A stretch of 64,000 nucleotides of DNA from Tetracentron sinense (Eukaryota; Streptophyta; Magnoliopsida; Trochodendrales; Trochodendraceae): assembly GCA_015143295.1 (NCBI GenBank), contig CM026551.1, positions 12,420,499-12,484,498 on the forward strand, in the 5' to 3' direction. Within the stretch, counting starts at the first letter, position 1, and every line of letters begins with the position of its first letter. The notes below the pieces were generated by a model. The model was not told where the DNA came from. It ran no database searches and saw only the letters and a program-made list of their open reading frames with translations. Below are positions 46,173 through 59,000 of this stretch, in pieces. The position numbers and the translations under genes were made by a program.

Positions 46173-48304
46173 GACTAGTTTGTATAAAATTGTGGCCAAG
46201 GATCTTGCGGATAGACTGAAGAGGGTGGTGGTGGAGGCTTATCAAGGCGCTTTTGTAAAAGGGAGGGAGCTGGTCGATGGTGTCTTGATTGCTAGTGAGT
46301 GTATTGATACTCGGATTAAAGAAGGGTCAGGTGGTCTTGTCTGCTAGGTAGACATGGAAAAGGCATATGACCATGTGGATTGGGGGTTTTTAGGAGAGAT
46401 GATCATCTTTATGGGGTTCGGGGAGAGATGGATTAGGTGGATGAAGGGGTGTGTTTGGTCGTCTCATTTCTCTATTCTAGTGAATGGGTGCCCGCATGGA
46501 TTTTTTCCTAGTTCTGGAGCTTTGCGATAGGGCTGCCCTTTATCTCCTTTTCTTTTCATCATTGTGGCAGAAGCTTTTAGTAAACTCCTTTCAAAGGCAG
46601 AAGATTTGGAGATGATTAAGGGTTTTCAGGCGGGACCGGAGGGGCCTATTATTTCACATCTTCAGTATACAGATAATACCATTCTCTTTCTAGAGGCGGA
46701 TGAGGCCTTATCCAGATTGAAAATTAATATTGCCAAGAGTAAGTTGATAGGGGTGGGGGAGGTGGAGGGGGGTTTTTTAGAAAGAAGTGCTCGAAGTTTG
46801 GGCTGCAGTTTGGAGTCCTTGCCAATCAGGTATCTGGGATTGCCTGTAGGAGCTAACCCGCGATCGATGGCCATTTGGGATCCAGTGGTGGAGAGAGTTG
46901 AATAGAGATTAGCGGGTTGGAAGTAAAGATTTTTGTCCTTAGGAGGGCGGATAACTTTGATAAAAAGTGTGTTGGCGAGTCTCCCCATTTTTCAAATGTC
47001 CTTATTTAAGCCTCCTCGGGCGGTGATAATGAGGTTGGAGAAACTTCAGAGGGATTTTTTGTGGGGGGGCAGGGGAGACTCCGGGAAATTGCATTTAATG
47101 AAGTGGGATTGGGTGACGAGACCACAGGAATTTGGAGGCTTGGGTTTCAGAAGAATCAAGTGTATGAACAAAGCTTTATTGGGAAAGTGGATTTGGCGCT
47201 TTAATATGGAAAAGACGACGTTGTGGAGGAGGGTAATTAAGGACAAATTCGGGGTGTCTAGGGGTGACTGGGATCCAAAGCCGGTGAAGAAGTCTTATGG
47301 AGTAGGAGTTTGGAAAGGGGTCATGACATCTATGGTTTCGACTCAGGAGTTCTTGAAATTCAGGGTAGGGAATAGAAGCAGGGTGCGTTTCTGGGAAGAT
47401 GACTGGTTGGGGGAAGGGAAGCTGTGTACGAGATTTCCAAATCTCTATAGATTGGTGGTGAGGAGAGAGGTGAAGGTGCAGGACTGTTATGAGGTTCATG
47501 ATGGAGAGGTTCGATGGGGTCCGCGGTTTAGGAGGGATAATTTTGGGGAAAGAGAATTGAGAGATTGGTTGGAGCTACAAAGACTTCTCACGGTGTGTGT
47601 GATTCACCGCGATATGGAAGATAGACGAAGATGGGAAGGGGGTGCCGAGGAGGAGTTTTCAACAGCTCATTGCTACTCGATGCTTTGGAAGGAGGGGGGG
47701 GGGGGGGGGGAGGAGCAACAATGCTTTTCAGAAGATTTGGAAACTTAAGATTCCCTCGAAGGTACAGGCTTTCATTTGGGCTGCCTCTCTAAACAAAGTT
47801 CTCACCGTGGATCACTTAAGGCATAGGGGAATGGTCATTCCCAATAGATGTGTAATGTGCAGGCAAGCGGAGGAGAATGTACATCATCTTTTCCTTCATT
47901 GCCCACGGTTAAGTGCAGGGATTAATTTCTTTTGCGAATCAGTTTGATTTATTTGGGCCTTTTTGGGATGAGCTGGGTTTCGCAAGGGGGTTTGGGGGAA
48001 GTGGTGTTGGGATGACCCAAAGGTGTGTTCAACAGGAAAGGGAATGAGGTGTGGAAGATGCTTCCGGCGGCGATTTGTTGGGATGTATGGAGGGAACGAA
48101 ATAGCAGAATTTTTGAAGATAAGGAAGAGTCGATTCCCAAAGTCATCCTAAAGATCGGGTGATTGTTATTTTCTTGGTATTCTGTCCTAGTTGATTTTAA
48201 GCAGGTTCATTGGTCTGATTTTTTTTTTCTGGGCGATGTTCCTTGCACGTTTGTATATTCTTGCCTCTTTAATAAAATGTTCTTCTTATCTATAAAAAAA
48301 AAGA
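46160..48304 (+). mobile_element. LINE (L1-type) nested in copia-2, 5'-truncated
   Basis: Plus-strand reverse transcriptase starting inside the RT domain (YKIVAKDLADRLKRVV, YQGAFVKGRELVDGVLIASE, MEKAYDHVDWGFL, PHGFFPSSG) through the thumb (GGRITLIKSVLASLPIFQMS, EFGGLGFRRIKCMNKALLGK) to the C-terminal zf-RVT-type region (RFWEDDWLGEG, then HRGMVIPNRCVMCRQAEENV with HLFLHC), and ending in GGCGATG...TTTGTATATTC and an A-tail at about 48293. The endonuclease and ORF1 are missing. Disabled by stops (near 46347, 46529, 46905, 46925), by the catalytic box YTDN in place of YADD (46673-46684), and by a 17-base G run at 47694-47710 that shifts the frame. Inserted opposite to copia-2. Confidence 0.85.
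47694..47710 (+). repeat. Poly-G homopolymer, 17 bases
   Basis: The homologous site in the other LINE (minus strand near 58545) has a much shorter G run followed by GAGGAGGG. Here the expansion breaks the LINE frame. Confidence 0.8.
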
Positions 48305-48983
48305 ACATGAAGAACTTATGATAAAGGCATAGATGGGGTAGCAGAGATGCTACCCTTACCAGCAATAAAAGAATAAGACTCATCAACGATTCTAACTTTG
48401 TCCCTATCAGAGCAAATATGATAGGAGGCAAACAAAGATAACATACTAGTCATGTGATCCGAGGCCCCTGAATCAATAATCCAGGGGCGAGTAGATGTGG
48501 AGACAGATGCATTAAAAGCCGAAGCTGATGTACCTGAGTGTGCAAACGAGGATGTGAAAGATGTACCCGACTGCTCTAACTGACCCATATCTTAGCACGG
48601 GAAAGGCTAAGGCTGTTAGAAGATGACGATGCACCAGATGTAAGAGTGGGAGCTAGATCAGAGGTAATTGAGTGAGCACTAGAGCCACACCAAGAACACC
48701 AACATGGCCATTGCGGGACCCTCCACCTCTCTATTGTAGGCGCCCATGGAGGTCATTAACAAGTCGCAGGGTCTGTGGTCGACGTGCGGACACAATGGCA
48801 CCACTTCCGCGGTCTCTATAACCCCAGTGTTCCTGACTCCCACCTCCCTGCCTTCCACGAAAAACTATCACAGCCCCCGTTGTGAACATGAAGAAAGAGG
48901 AGATCGCTTTAGCGAAGAAAGGTTTGCATGTTTTTGTCCGGTTGACGGTATTCCCTGTGGAGAAGTACTATCCTGTCTGCCTC
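48305..48983 (-). pseudogene. Copia-2 gag-protease part
   Basis: Minus strand 48588-48316 gives STRPWIIDSGASDHMTSMLS, the copia aspartic-protease motif (DSGAS), followed by VRIVDESYSFIAGKGSISAT and SMPLS, then a stop and VLHV at the LINE junction. This joins in sense to TKLNLLSVSHLTKSL at 46172, confirming that the LINE split one element. The part towards 48983 is gag-like by position only; no zinc knuckle is readable. Truncated by the N gap. Confidence 0.8.
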
Positions 48984-49048
48984 NNNNNNNNNNNNNNNNN
49001 NNNNNNNNNNNNNNNNNNNNNNNNNNNNNNNNNNNNNNNNNNNNNNNN
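48984..49048. other. Assembly gap (65 N)
   Basis: Sequence is unknown here. Left of it is copia-2; right of it is the intron of HSP70-17 copy C, starting just downstream of where its STITC exon should be. Confidence 0.99.
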
Positions 49049-52000
49049 AGGCATCTAGCCAATAATCATTTCTCACTAGCTCCTTCAGTCAATTCTTGAA
49101 AGAGAATTCGACAGCGAACACAGATGTACTCTCTAGAATTAACCATGTTTCGTATTTAAAATTTATATAGATACACTGTGATTACTGATTTAAAAAAAAA
49201 TAATTTGACTATGAGCTTTGTTGTTAAGATTTTCTAATCAGTTTTACATTGTTGCCACCTCAACTCTTCATGGCTCCTAGCTTTGGTATTTTTGAAAAGT
49301 AACAATACGCACTAACATTAGTCTTGATTTAATGCTATGCCACCAATCTAAGGATACTTCAGGGTACCCATATGTATACTTGTTTGGAACATGCAGTTGG
49401 GTCGGCTCATACAGGTGTCAGTCATTGTGTGGCTTGATGAAAAACATCTTTGTGTTATCAGTTGTAACAAGAAGCACTGCATGTTGTGTTTAAGATTTTA
49501 GTCATTAGGGGATTTTTATACATAATTAGTGGTCCAAGAAAAGGTTAAAATTGAAGAATGCCTGTAGTATAAGACAAGATTTCAGTACACGTAGCCATAC
49601 TTGAAGCAGCGTTTTTAGCTGCATTCTCCAAACTTACCTTGAGGTCATGCACGATGTACTCCAAGAAACCTGTCATGGTTTATCTCAAACCCACTTGTCC
49701 TTCTGTTGAGTGTAAAAAGGGCCAGTGTACGGGTTACCATCGAGGCAAGACTTAAATCAGCTGATATAAAAGATTCTATACCTTTTGTGTGGTTCTAATA
49801 TCCATAACGAACATGCAGGTTCCTCAATAAAAATAAAATGCCTTTCCTATACATGATAAAAGGTTAAACATTTAGAAGACATAATAAAAAAAGTTTTGAT
49901 CTATACACATATCAAGTAAACGAGGGGACTACGCACATGGTCGTGATGCGGTTTTATCGTGCCCTTTGCACTAAGGGTTCTGTTCAGCTTATCTTCTTGC
50001 TGTGCTGGGTCACCTAGACCTTTACCCCCCATTTCATAGTTCTCTCCTACACATGACTTATGCTGAGCACTAGGAAATCCCAAATTATGATTCTTATTGC
50101 GGTCTGGTATTGGCATTCTGTATGATATTCATAGAGGGTATAATTTCATGCACAGTCTGCGTCCAGGAAAGAAAAGCATCTCTCAAAGAAAAGTGGTAAG
50201 TATTTCCACGATGCATTTCATACATTATTTTATGATGCTCATAAAATACCCCTGTCAGTATGCTATCTTCGGTTTGACGATCTATTTTGACCCTCACAAA
50301 CGTATATCTTTTGTGACGATCAAGATACTTAAAACACTTTGATACTCTTTTCCATCCATCTCATTTTTGGACATTCCTGTCCTTTTTAGAGTCTTCGACC
50401 TTTTTATAATAAACAATTTATCAAATAGAGCCAGAATGCAAACCAACCTTTGCTGAGGACCAAGTGATGACACCTGCTTCAGATTTCAGTGTGTGAAAGT
50501 ACCATCACCATGCAATACCACAATGGATTCAATATCTTGATGTCCTTATATTTACTTATGACATCAAAGAACCTTTCGTTCAACCAACGCTCGTTCATTT
50601 GCCATCAAATAATTTAGAAAAAGATGAGAGAAAAACACTAATAGACTGGTAAGACCTCATTTTACTATCCATTTGTTCTTCATAATCCTACTATTCTTTA
50701 TTTTCGTTCCATCAATTTTCTCTTATCCAGTGGTAAAGCTGTATTAAACCACAGTTTGGTTTCAAGTGAATACCTATATATTTTACAAGTGATATTATAT
50801 GACTGTTGTAGCACACTCATTTAGGATTTCTTGGGACTCATTTTAGTCCACAGTTCGACCACAACCGTGAAATTCCTTCAATCATTTAAACAAACGTCCT
50901 GTATCCTCCTATTCTCTCAATTCAACCTTGGCGACCGATGGTATTGCTTTGAGACCTTTGAAACCTTTCGAAGTTTTTACAAACCTTGGCAACTTGCCCA
51001 AAACCCTTTGGAAGCACCCCTCCCTAGTTGCTCTATAATTTTGTATCTAACCACACGCGCAGAAATCTTAGTTTTAGCCTCGGTATGAATCAAAAAAACA
51101 CTAGTAACGACTGCCCATATGGGATACCGGTCCCAACCAATTACAGGTAGGGCTTCCTTCCGCGGGGTGTGGAAACCTATTTTAGATTCTGCACTCACTT
51201 TGTATCCACACACCTTTACAAGATGTGAAGTTGTCTTAATTAGAGAGTGAAGATCTACTTACTAGCATGGGTATCTTCTGAGAAGCCTTGCCCAGTTTTT
51301 GCAATGCATGTGTTTGCCAGATGCTAGGGCAGAAGTAAGAGCATTAGCAACCTGTCCGAAATATGCTATAATCGAATTCTGCTTTAAAGCATTCAAGCAG
51401 TGGTAATTCGTTCTTCTGTGCGGAACTGCAAAATCTAACTAGGTAAACTTTAATTACGAAGTTGTCTTATATGCTCTCTTTTCTAGGTATTCATCTCGAA
51501 ATCTCACTTCACCCATCAAGGCAAATCTGCATTCTTTCTCAGCAGAAGTGGAATACTTTCTTTGGACCTCGAGCAGAGGTGGTTATAGAAGTAGCGAATG
51601 GGTTAGAAGTTCCTAAAAAGAATCTGACTGTGGATAACTTAATTTTGTTATTCCTAACTTACCTAAAAAGAATCTGACTCTGGCTAATTTAACTTTTGTT
51701 ATTCCTAACATATCCGTTGAAGCTGCCCAGGAACAATCAGAAGGAAACAAAAGACTACTGCCCGTTGATGATGGGATTATGTAATGCATCTTACTTCAAT
51801 GTTGAAAGCAAAGTAGCATGGAATCCTGGTATAGAAGAAATGAAGAAGGGACATTAGAGTTCCACTAAAGGTGCAAGCTGGCTAAATGTTCTAAACTTAT
51901 TCTAATAGTAATCACGATTATTCCAATTAAAAACATTAATCAGGGTTATAAAATTGCTTTAGTTAACTTAAAACAGTTTTGAATGCAAACATTTCTTATT

Positions 52001-54865
52001 ATTTTTCATCATTACACTTTCTCGTTTGGCAATTATAGGTAGTTGAGAAAATGGATGGACCTGAATATCTCTTTCAAAAAATCTTTTTCTGAAGCTAAAC
52101 TTGGATTAGAGGCACTGGACAAAAAGGATGCAGAGCAAAGAAGAACTGATGAACTAAAAAATAACCTGGAAGGATACATATATGCTAATAAAGAAAATGT
52201 TTGAAGTCATTTCATAAATACAAAACTGCTATTTAATTTAAAAAAAAGGATGGTTTTTCCTGTCAACCATTATTCATTCTTCTTGATGACCCGGTTTGAT
52301 GATTGTGGATTTTATTAAGTTATGCTTCTCATTTTATTCTAGGATTGATCATATAAAGGTCTCATTCTTTCCTCATAGTTTTTTTTTGGTAGATTAATTA
52401 AACACACACACACACACACATATAAAGGTGAGTCTGATATGAAAGTTCCACTGGATGTTTTAACTCTCTATGGGGGGGCCTTCATTAATTATTTTGTATG
52501 TTCTGTTCATTATTCCTTTTGATTATTTCCTCGTTTAGGTTTTCGAGGTTTCCATCGAGTTATTTTATCTTTTTGGGGACTTGGAGGAATATTTTCTTAT
52601 TTCCTACTTTACTGACCTGTTTATCTTGAGTTTTTTCTTTTATTTGTTGGCTTTGTTCCTCACACCAGGTTGAATCATCTAAGGAGATTGGGAAATTTTT
52701 TACCGGGCAGGAATGCCAATCCTTTATTGAGTAGCTTGACGAGGTTGGCCTTCATGTCTGCCTCCCAGGGCTTATTCATCTTCCTCTCACTTAAATTCGA
52801 ATCTGTTGTTATGAAATGTATCAGGTGCAAGATTGGTTGTATACTGATGGCGAAGATGCTTTTGCGACTGAGTTTCAAGAATGCCGACCCAATATTTTTC
52901 AGGTCGGTTCTTAAGTTAATGTGTTACAAATGCTATTTTTTTTAGGTGAGAAAATTTGTACCAATGATGACTTATGTAATGCCAGACTGAACGAGCTTAC
53001 AACAAGGCCGGCAGCATCTGAAGATGCTTGTGGATATCTTGGCAAGCTGCAACAGGTATTTGAAATAGTTGTCATTATTGACAAATTGCTGGTCAAGTAT
53101 CTTAGCTTGACTTTTTTGGGTTTTCTCTGGGCGATGTTTCTTCCATCGTTTGTATATTCTTTTTAATAAAATTTTCTTTTATTCTATCCAAAAAAAAAAA
53201 AAAGTGAATAGTAGCACTCTGTGATAACCAAGAGTTGTCATTATTGACAAATTGCTTTATTGAGCGTGTATTGGCTACCACGGTTTACAGTTGTAGATGT
53301 TCGATGACTGCATGACATTTAATGTGAGTTTCTAGTTATTAAATCTGAGATGGCTAGAAATTGATAAAAGCAGAAGATACACAATTGAAAACTTGGAATG
53401 CAAAAGGCTAGGGTTATTTCTTGGATATCAAACTTATATGTATCACACAGCAAATAGGGTGGCTGGAATCCCTTCTCTTTCTAGCCAGGGGTCTTCAAGC
53501 TTGATCAATTATTCTAGGGATTTTTTTTAAAAAAAAGTTGTACTTCAATTGTCATTTTGGTTCTTAACAATTAACTGTTCTTTTTTCCCTTTGCTTAAAG
53601 GAAACATCTGTTTCTGGTCCTTGTATTCTTTGTTTTTCCTCTTTTTTTTTTCTTTATTCTTCTTATCCGGGGTCTCCTGATCTTGCTAAGTTCTTGAACA
53701 TTGACCAGCTAGGAATTGTGGACTATTATCTTCTTGAGGGCAATGTATTGGGCCTGCACTAAATCCTTGGTATTCTAACAAGTCCACATCTTCGAAATCA
53801 GAACTTCACTTCAAATTGTAGGAGGATAGGGGCTTTCAATAAAGCATCTCGTGATTTAGTAGAACTTATGATAGTGCATATTAATTCAACTTGAAAATGT
53901 TGCAGAGTACAGATAGAGTGCTCGCACCACTGCAAAAGTAAGCCTATGTGGCAGCTGAAATGGGATGAAGTAAACTAACAGAATTGCTACTTGTCTTTAG
54001 TAAATTACCTAATGTACATGGTTTGCAAACTTTTCACAGAATATATCTTTTAATATATTTCTCATTTTGGTTGCAACAAAACAAAATTCTTAAAAGTTAG
54101 CAGTCATGTCCCCGTTTTAGTATGTACCATACCAAATATGATAAGGTAATTTTTCATGCATTTTTTTTTGCCGTTAACACAGATGTAAACATTTATGCTG
54201 GTCACATGAGCACTTAAATTTTTTTTTTTGCAAGAATCAAGGGGATCTTTATTGCTTAATCGTCCATCCCAAATAGGGAGTTGCTAGTTGTTCATTTGTA
54301 AAAGGACTATCCTTCAACTACAATTTTACTAGTGAAATAGTTAAAACTTCTCGGTGTGCATATAAGTTGCTGATAAGTGTATGATATCCATTGCATAGAA
54401 AAACCGGGTTCCAATTATTGCCTATTTGGATAAAATTATTTCTTCATCATATCATTTGCGGAAGTTTTTTAGTAGGTTATTTTCATTGGTAGAAGGGCTT
54501 TATTAGGTTAGTTTCCTGCAACATTGTGTATCAACTATTAAGTTTGGTACATTGCTTGGGTTAGGTTTATAGATAATAGCACTATTGATTTGACATTTCC
54601 TTTTTGAGCATTTGCAGGTTATAAGTGGTTGGGAGAAGAAAAAATCGTGGCTTCCCAAAACTAGAATAGATACATCTTTTCATCTAATTGGTCTTCTTTA
54701 TATTTTTGTCTTCAATATGTTGAAATTACCTTGATTTGGGGTCTGAGACTTTATGACAGAAAAATTCAAAATTAAAATCCTGCATTCAAATTTAATTTTC
54801 CAGGTTCTAAGTGATGCTGACAAGGTCAAGGATTGGTAGGAGGATAAGGAGGCCAAGCATAAAAA
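49049..54865 (+). pseudogene. HSP70-17/HYOU1-like pseudogene, copy C
   Basis: The STITC exon is lost in or before the gap. Exons: about 51265-51329 (FAQ..., noisy), 51487-51870, 52039-52198, 52669-52743, 52825-52902 (VQDWLYTDGEDAFATEFQE), 52986-53055 (LNELTTRPAASEDACGYLGK, keeping the 9 bp lost in A and B), 54618-54669 (ISGWEKKKSWLPKTRID), 54804-54865 (VLSDADKVKDW then TAG). It shares the 52-bp duplication, the frameshift, the TAG for Trp, the 23-bp deletion and the LINE tail with A and B. The receptor-kinase-like piece is at about 50010-50197. From 49049 to about 51900 small indels are far denser than after it, probably reflecting sequence quality rather than biology. Confidence 0.8.
53069..53203 (+). 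mobile_element. 5'-truncated LINE tail in copy C intron
   Basis: Same insert as in copies A and B, with a longer terminal A-run (14 bases). The 5' patch TTGTCATTATTGACAAATTG recurs downstream at about 53235. Confidence 0.8.
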
Positions 54866-56013
54866 GTATGTGATCTCTTGGCCTGTATAGTTACTGTGTT
54901 AATCCATCATGTTTTATTCAAATTCTATACCCATCGTGATGCTTATCACTTATTAGTTGTTGAAAATAATAAAAGTAATTTCTCTATATTTTTTTTTTGA
55001 TTTCTAGATGATTTTTGAACAATATACATGGATAAAATATAAAGGAATCTATGAAAATTCAGATTTTATATAATTTTTTATGAGTCCTGAGAAGCAAGGT
55101 TCGCTTTTTAGCTGACCCAGGTGTCCCCGTGTTTAACCATGGTTATGCTTCACTACATTAAAAAAATTAGTAATTTTGTTTTTTTCTAAAAAACAATGTT
55201 TAGATTGCTTAACCCTAGGAGATTAACCACAATTGATGGATGGTAAAAAAGAGGGGCTTGGACCAATGAGGTCATCGGGGGGGCGGGGGTAAGGGCCGCA
55301 TGTGTGATGTGTCTTGCACGTGCAACATCTAACTAGCCTTATCTATTATCTATTACTTTAATATAAAAGAGAATATAACAGGTGCAGTTAGTGAAATGTG
55401 TTCTTAGATTATTTTTACTAATTTCTCCATGTCCCATATCTATTAACTAATAAGTCCCACTGTCCAAAGCCCCCACTGATTTCTTCTGCAAAGTCATTAT
55501 GTGATGATGCAATGAAACTTCATCATCGCTGATTCTTTTGTCAGAGAATCTCATCGGCGCTTTCGTCGAAAAATCATCGTCGGCGCTTTCATTGGAAAAT
55601 CATTGTTGGCGGCTTGGCGCTTTCATTGGAGAATATTAAAATGCTGAAATTTACTGCCAACAAAGATCACGAGAAGCAAGACCGGAGTTAATGTTTTGGA
55701 AGTTTTTTTGATTGAATTTAATATTATCTCTGTAGAACACGAAAAGGGTCTCTCACAGATAAGAACTGGATTTCTTCATGCTTCTTTTCCTCTTATTTAT
55801 GGCTGCATTTCTTTATGCTTCCTTTCTTCTTATTTATGGAGGACTGATGGAGTTTTGTATTTCTCTTCTCAGCCCTGTTTAGATGGCAGAGAAGGGTAGA
55901 TGGTTTTATGAATTTTCTTTCTCTACAACATTTATATCTTGTGGGTGAAGGGAGGAAGAAAAAGCTTGTGCTTTAATGGAGAAATAGAGTAGTTGAAGAG
56001 TTGGTGCTTTAGA
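54866..56013. other. Spacer downstream of copy C
   Basis: Collinear with 5845-7027 and 22327-23498, with a deletion near 55280 that removes part of the poly-T/poly-G region. No gene recognised. Confidence 0.6.
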
Positions 56014-56018
56014 GATCT

Positions 56019-59000
56019 TGTAGTGACCCGACTTCTGATTACCAAGAGAATGTGTTATTAGTACTGAAAGGTGGTAAATATATGAGTTAACATTATAGCT
56101 CATATAGACATGAAAGGGGTGACCCTAAAAGACCTTGAGAATTTAGACTTCAGATCATAATATCCATCAATCGGGGCAGAATTTCTAAAATCTGACATTA
56201 ACAGAAATGACCCTTCTAATGTAGAAAAGGGTTTGGAGAGATAAAAAAAAAACATATTATTTTTTTTATTACTAATTATGATTAGTGAGTAATTAATTGA
56301 TTAATCAGTGATTAGGATGTGAGTGATACTTTATTTTGAGATTAAGGGCTTAAGTCTCTAAATGTTAGGAGGGGGGGGGATTAAATTATAATTAAGGTAA
56401 GTTAAAGAAGTATAATAAGGTTACTTTGTATTCTTAATTACAAGTAGTAAGTAACTAATTAACTAATTTGTGTTTACAGAGGCTAATAACAACTAATTGG
56501 GATTTAAGGACTTAAGTGTAATATAGTATTAAGTAGAAGGGTTATATTATAAATAAGATATGTGTAAAGGCATGTGTTAGGTGGAGGTGAAACCACCCAA
56601 CTGACTCAGCTTTAAAGCAAATCTGCTGTACATGTTTTGGAGAAGAGAAACATTAGTTCCTGTTGTACAGTAACAGTAACATTGAACAGTAACAAGCTTA
56701 GAAGGTTTGTAGAGAAGAAGAGAAGAAAGGAAAGAGGAAAAGAAAGGAAAGGAAAGAGAGAAGGAAAAGGGAAGAAAACAACAACAGAGGGATCTAGAGT
56801 TTGTCATCACCACCCCCTTAAGGTACTCTCAACCCTTATCTTCATTTTTGATAGTTGACATGATGAATGAATTGGTAAGATTTGTCACCTTGAGGGTTTT
56901 GTTTATGAGCGGGAAGTTGCAGAATTCCCTGCACAACTCTAGAGATAGATGTTTATAAAAAGCTAGACTCAAGTTGTGGATCCCATGTTTTTGTCAGAGG
57001 TTCATATGAACCAGACCAAGGTTTTGGCTAAAGGTTGGAATTATCAGCCCTTATTTGGTATTTAAAATGTAATTAAGAACGGAACATATCTGTTTTACAA
57101 ATTCTACATTTCTGAATGTAGTCTGTCTTTGGGGAAGATGATTCCCTAGTTAAAACCATTGGTTTCCTGCAAATTTTGGTGAGAAATTAGGAATGTAAGT
57201 CTACTTTTAAATGAAACAACTTTCAGGTTCAAATCTTGAATATTGAATGAGTTATGGTTGAATGTTCCAAACAGACTCATTCTGGAAAACAGTTTCCAGC
57301 ACTTGTTCTCGTTGGTGAAAACTCCTAATGAGCTATGGACATCATCAATTGTGCATAAATCATATGTTGTCTACAATATACGATCAGTGGAGATTCATAT
57401 CAACTTGATTTCATCCCATTCAGAGCAATAGTTTAGAAGATATGAAGTGTGATAGGGTCTGTCTGCCCAAATGATACAAATCAATGCTCTTTAGTCAATT
57501 ATACTTTGCTCATTATGAATCCACACGTGCATAGATTGAAACAAACAATGAATGGTTCTTAAGGGCAAATCATAAATTAAGAGCATAAACTACGTAAAGG
57601 ACATTAGGGGTATAAAAGAAATTAAATAAACAAATTGGAAAATGAATTTCTAAAGATGGGCAATTGTATTTTTTAAAGGAAAACTGATAGAGAAACAAGA
57701 GGCTTTTGGCTAAGGCTTGGGTTGGTGTTTATCGACTGAGAAGGATTCGATCTTGATAAGGTAAGTACATTCTACTAGCTTACTTTGTAGATATAATTAT
57801 GAATGTGATGTTTTGAATCCATCCATGTTGTATATTGTTATGAGCATACTTTGGAGATAGAATTATGTATTCATATTCAAATTTCATGACTATTATTACT
57901 TGGTATTGAAGCATGATGATTTTTTTTTTTTTTTGATAGATAACGGGAAATATATTAAAGGAAAGGGAAATATACAAACGATGCGAGAAGCATCGCCACG
58001 AGAAACTAAAGCACGTCAAGATAACAAGCTTGACCAACTATACAAAAACAAAGACCAATGACTCTTCTTAAAATCCTCTAACACAGAAGTCCACGAATAT
58101 AATAGCCATCCTATCTTGAGAATGATCTTGGGCAACGAGTCTTCCTTATCTTCAAAAATTCTTTTATTTCGTTCCCTCCATAAACCCCAACAAATAGCCG
58201 CCGGAAGCATCTTCCACACCTCGTTCCCCTTCCTGCTGAACACTCCTTTTGGCCACCCCAACAAAACGTCCCCCAGATTCCCTTGCAAGACCCAACACAT
58301 CCCAAAAAGGCCCAAATAATGATTCCACACTGCTTGCACTTGCGAACAGTGAAGGAAAAGATGCGTGACATTTTCCTCATCCTGCCTGCACATCGGACAT
58401 CTATTGGGAATGATCATTCCCCTATGCGTTAAGTGATCAATTGTAAGCACTTTATTTAACGAAGCAGCCCAAAGGAAAGCCTGGACCTTCGAAGGTATCC
58501 GCAGCCTCCATATCTTCTTAAACGCAAGGGTGTGCCTACCCTCCTCCCCCCCCTCCTTCTTCCATAACTCCAAATAACAATGGGCTGTAGAGAACTCCTC
58601 CTCAGCACCCCCTACCCATCTTCTTCTGTCTTCCATATCTGGATGAATCACACAAGCTGTGAGAAGACTTTGCAGCTCCAACCACTCACCCATCTCCCTT
58701 TCCCCAAAATTATCCCTCTGAAACCTCGGCCCCCATCTCACCTCTCCCTCCTGCACCTCATAGCACTCTTGAACCGTCACCTCTCTCCTCAACACCAATC
58801 TATAAAGATTTGGAAATTCCGACACAACATCCCTTCTCCCAACCAGTCATCTTCCCAAAACCGCATCCAACCTTAAATTTCAAAAATTCCTGAAGCAACA
58901 CCATAGTCGTCATGACCCCTTTCCAAACTCCCACCCCCCAAGACCTCCTCACCGGCTTTGGATTCCAATCTCCTCGACATACCCCAAATTTGTCTTTGAT

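Noticed and set aside
46160-46905. Possibility that the nested LINE is a functional reverse transcriptase gene
   Set aside because: Several in-frame stops and a YTDN catalytic box show it is inactive.
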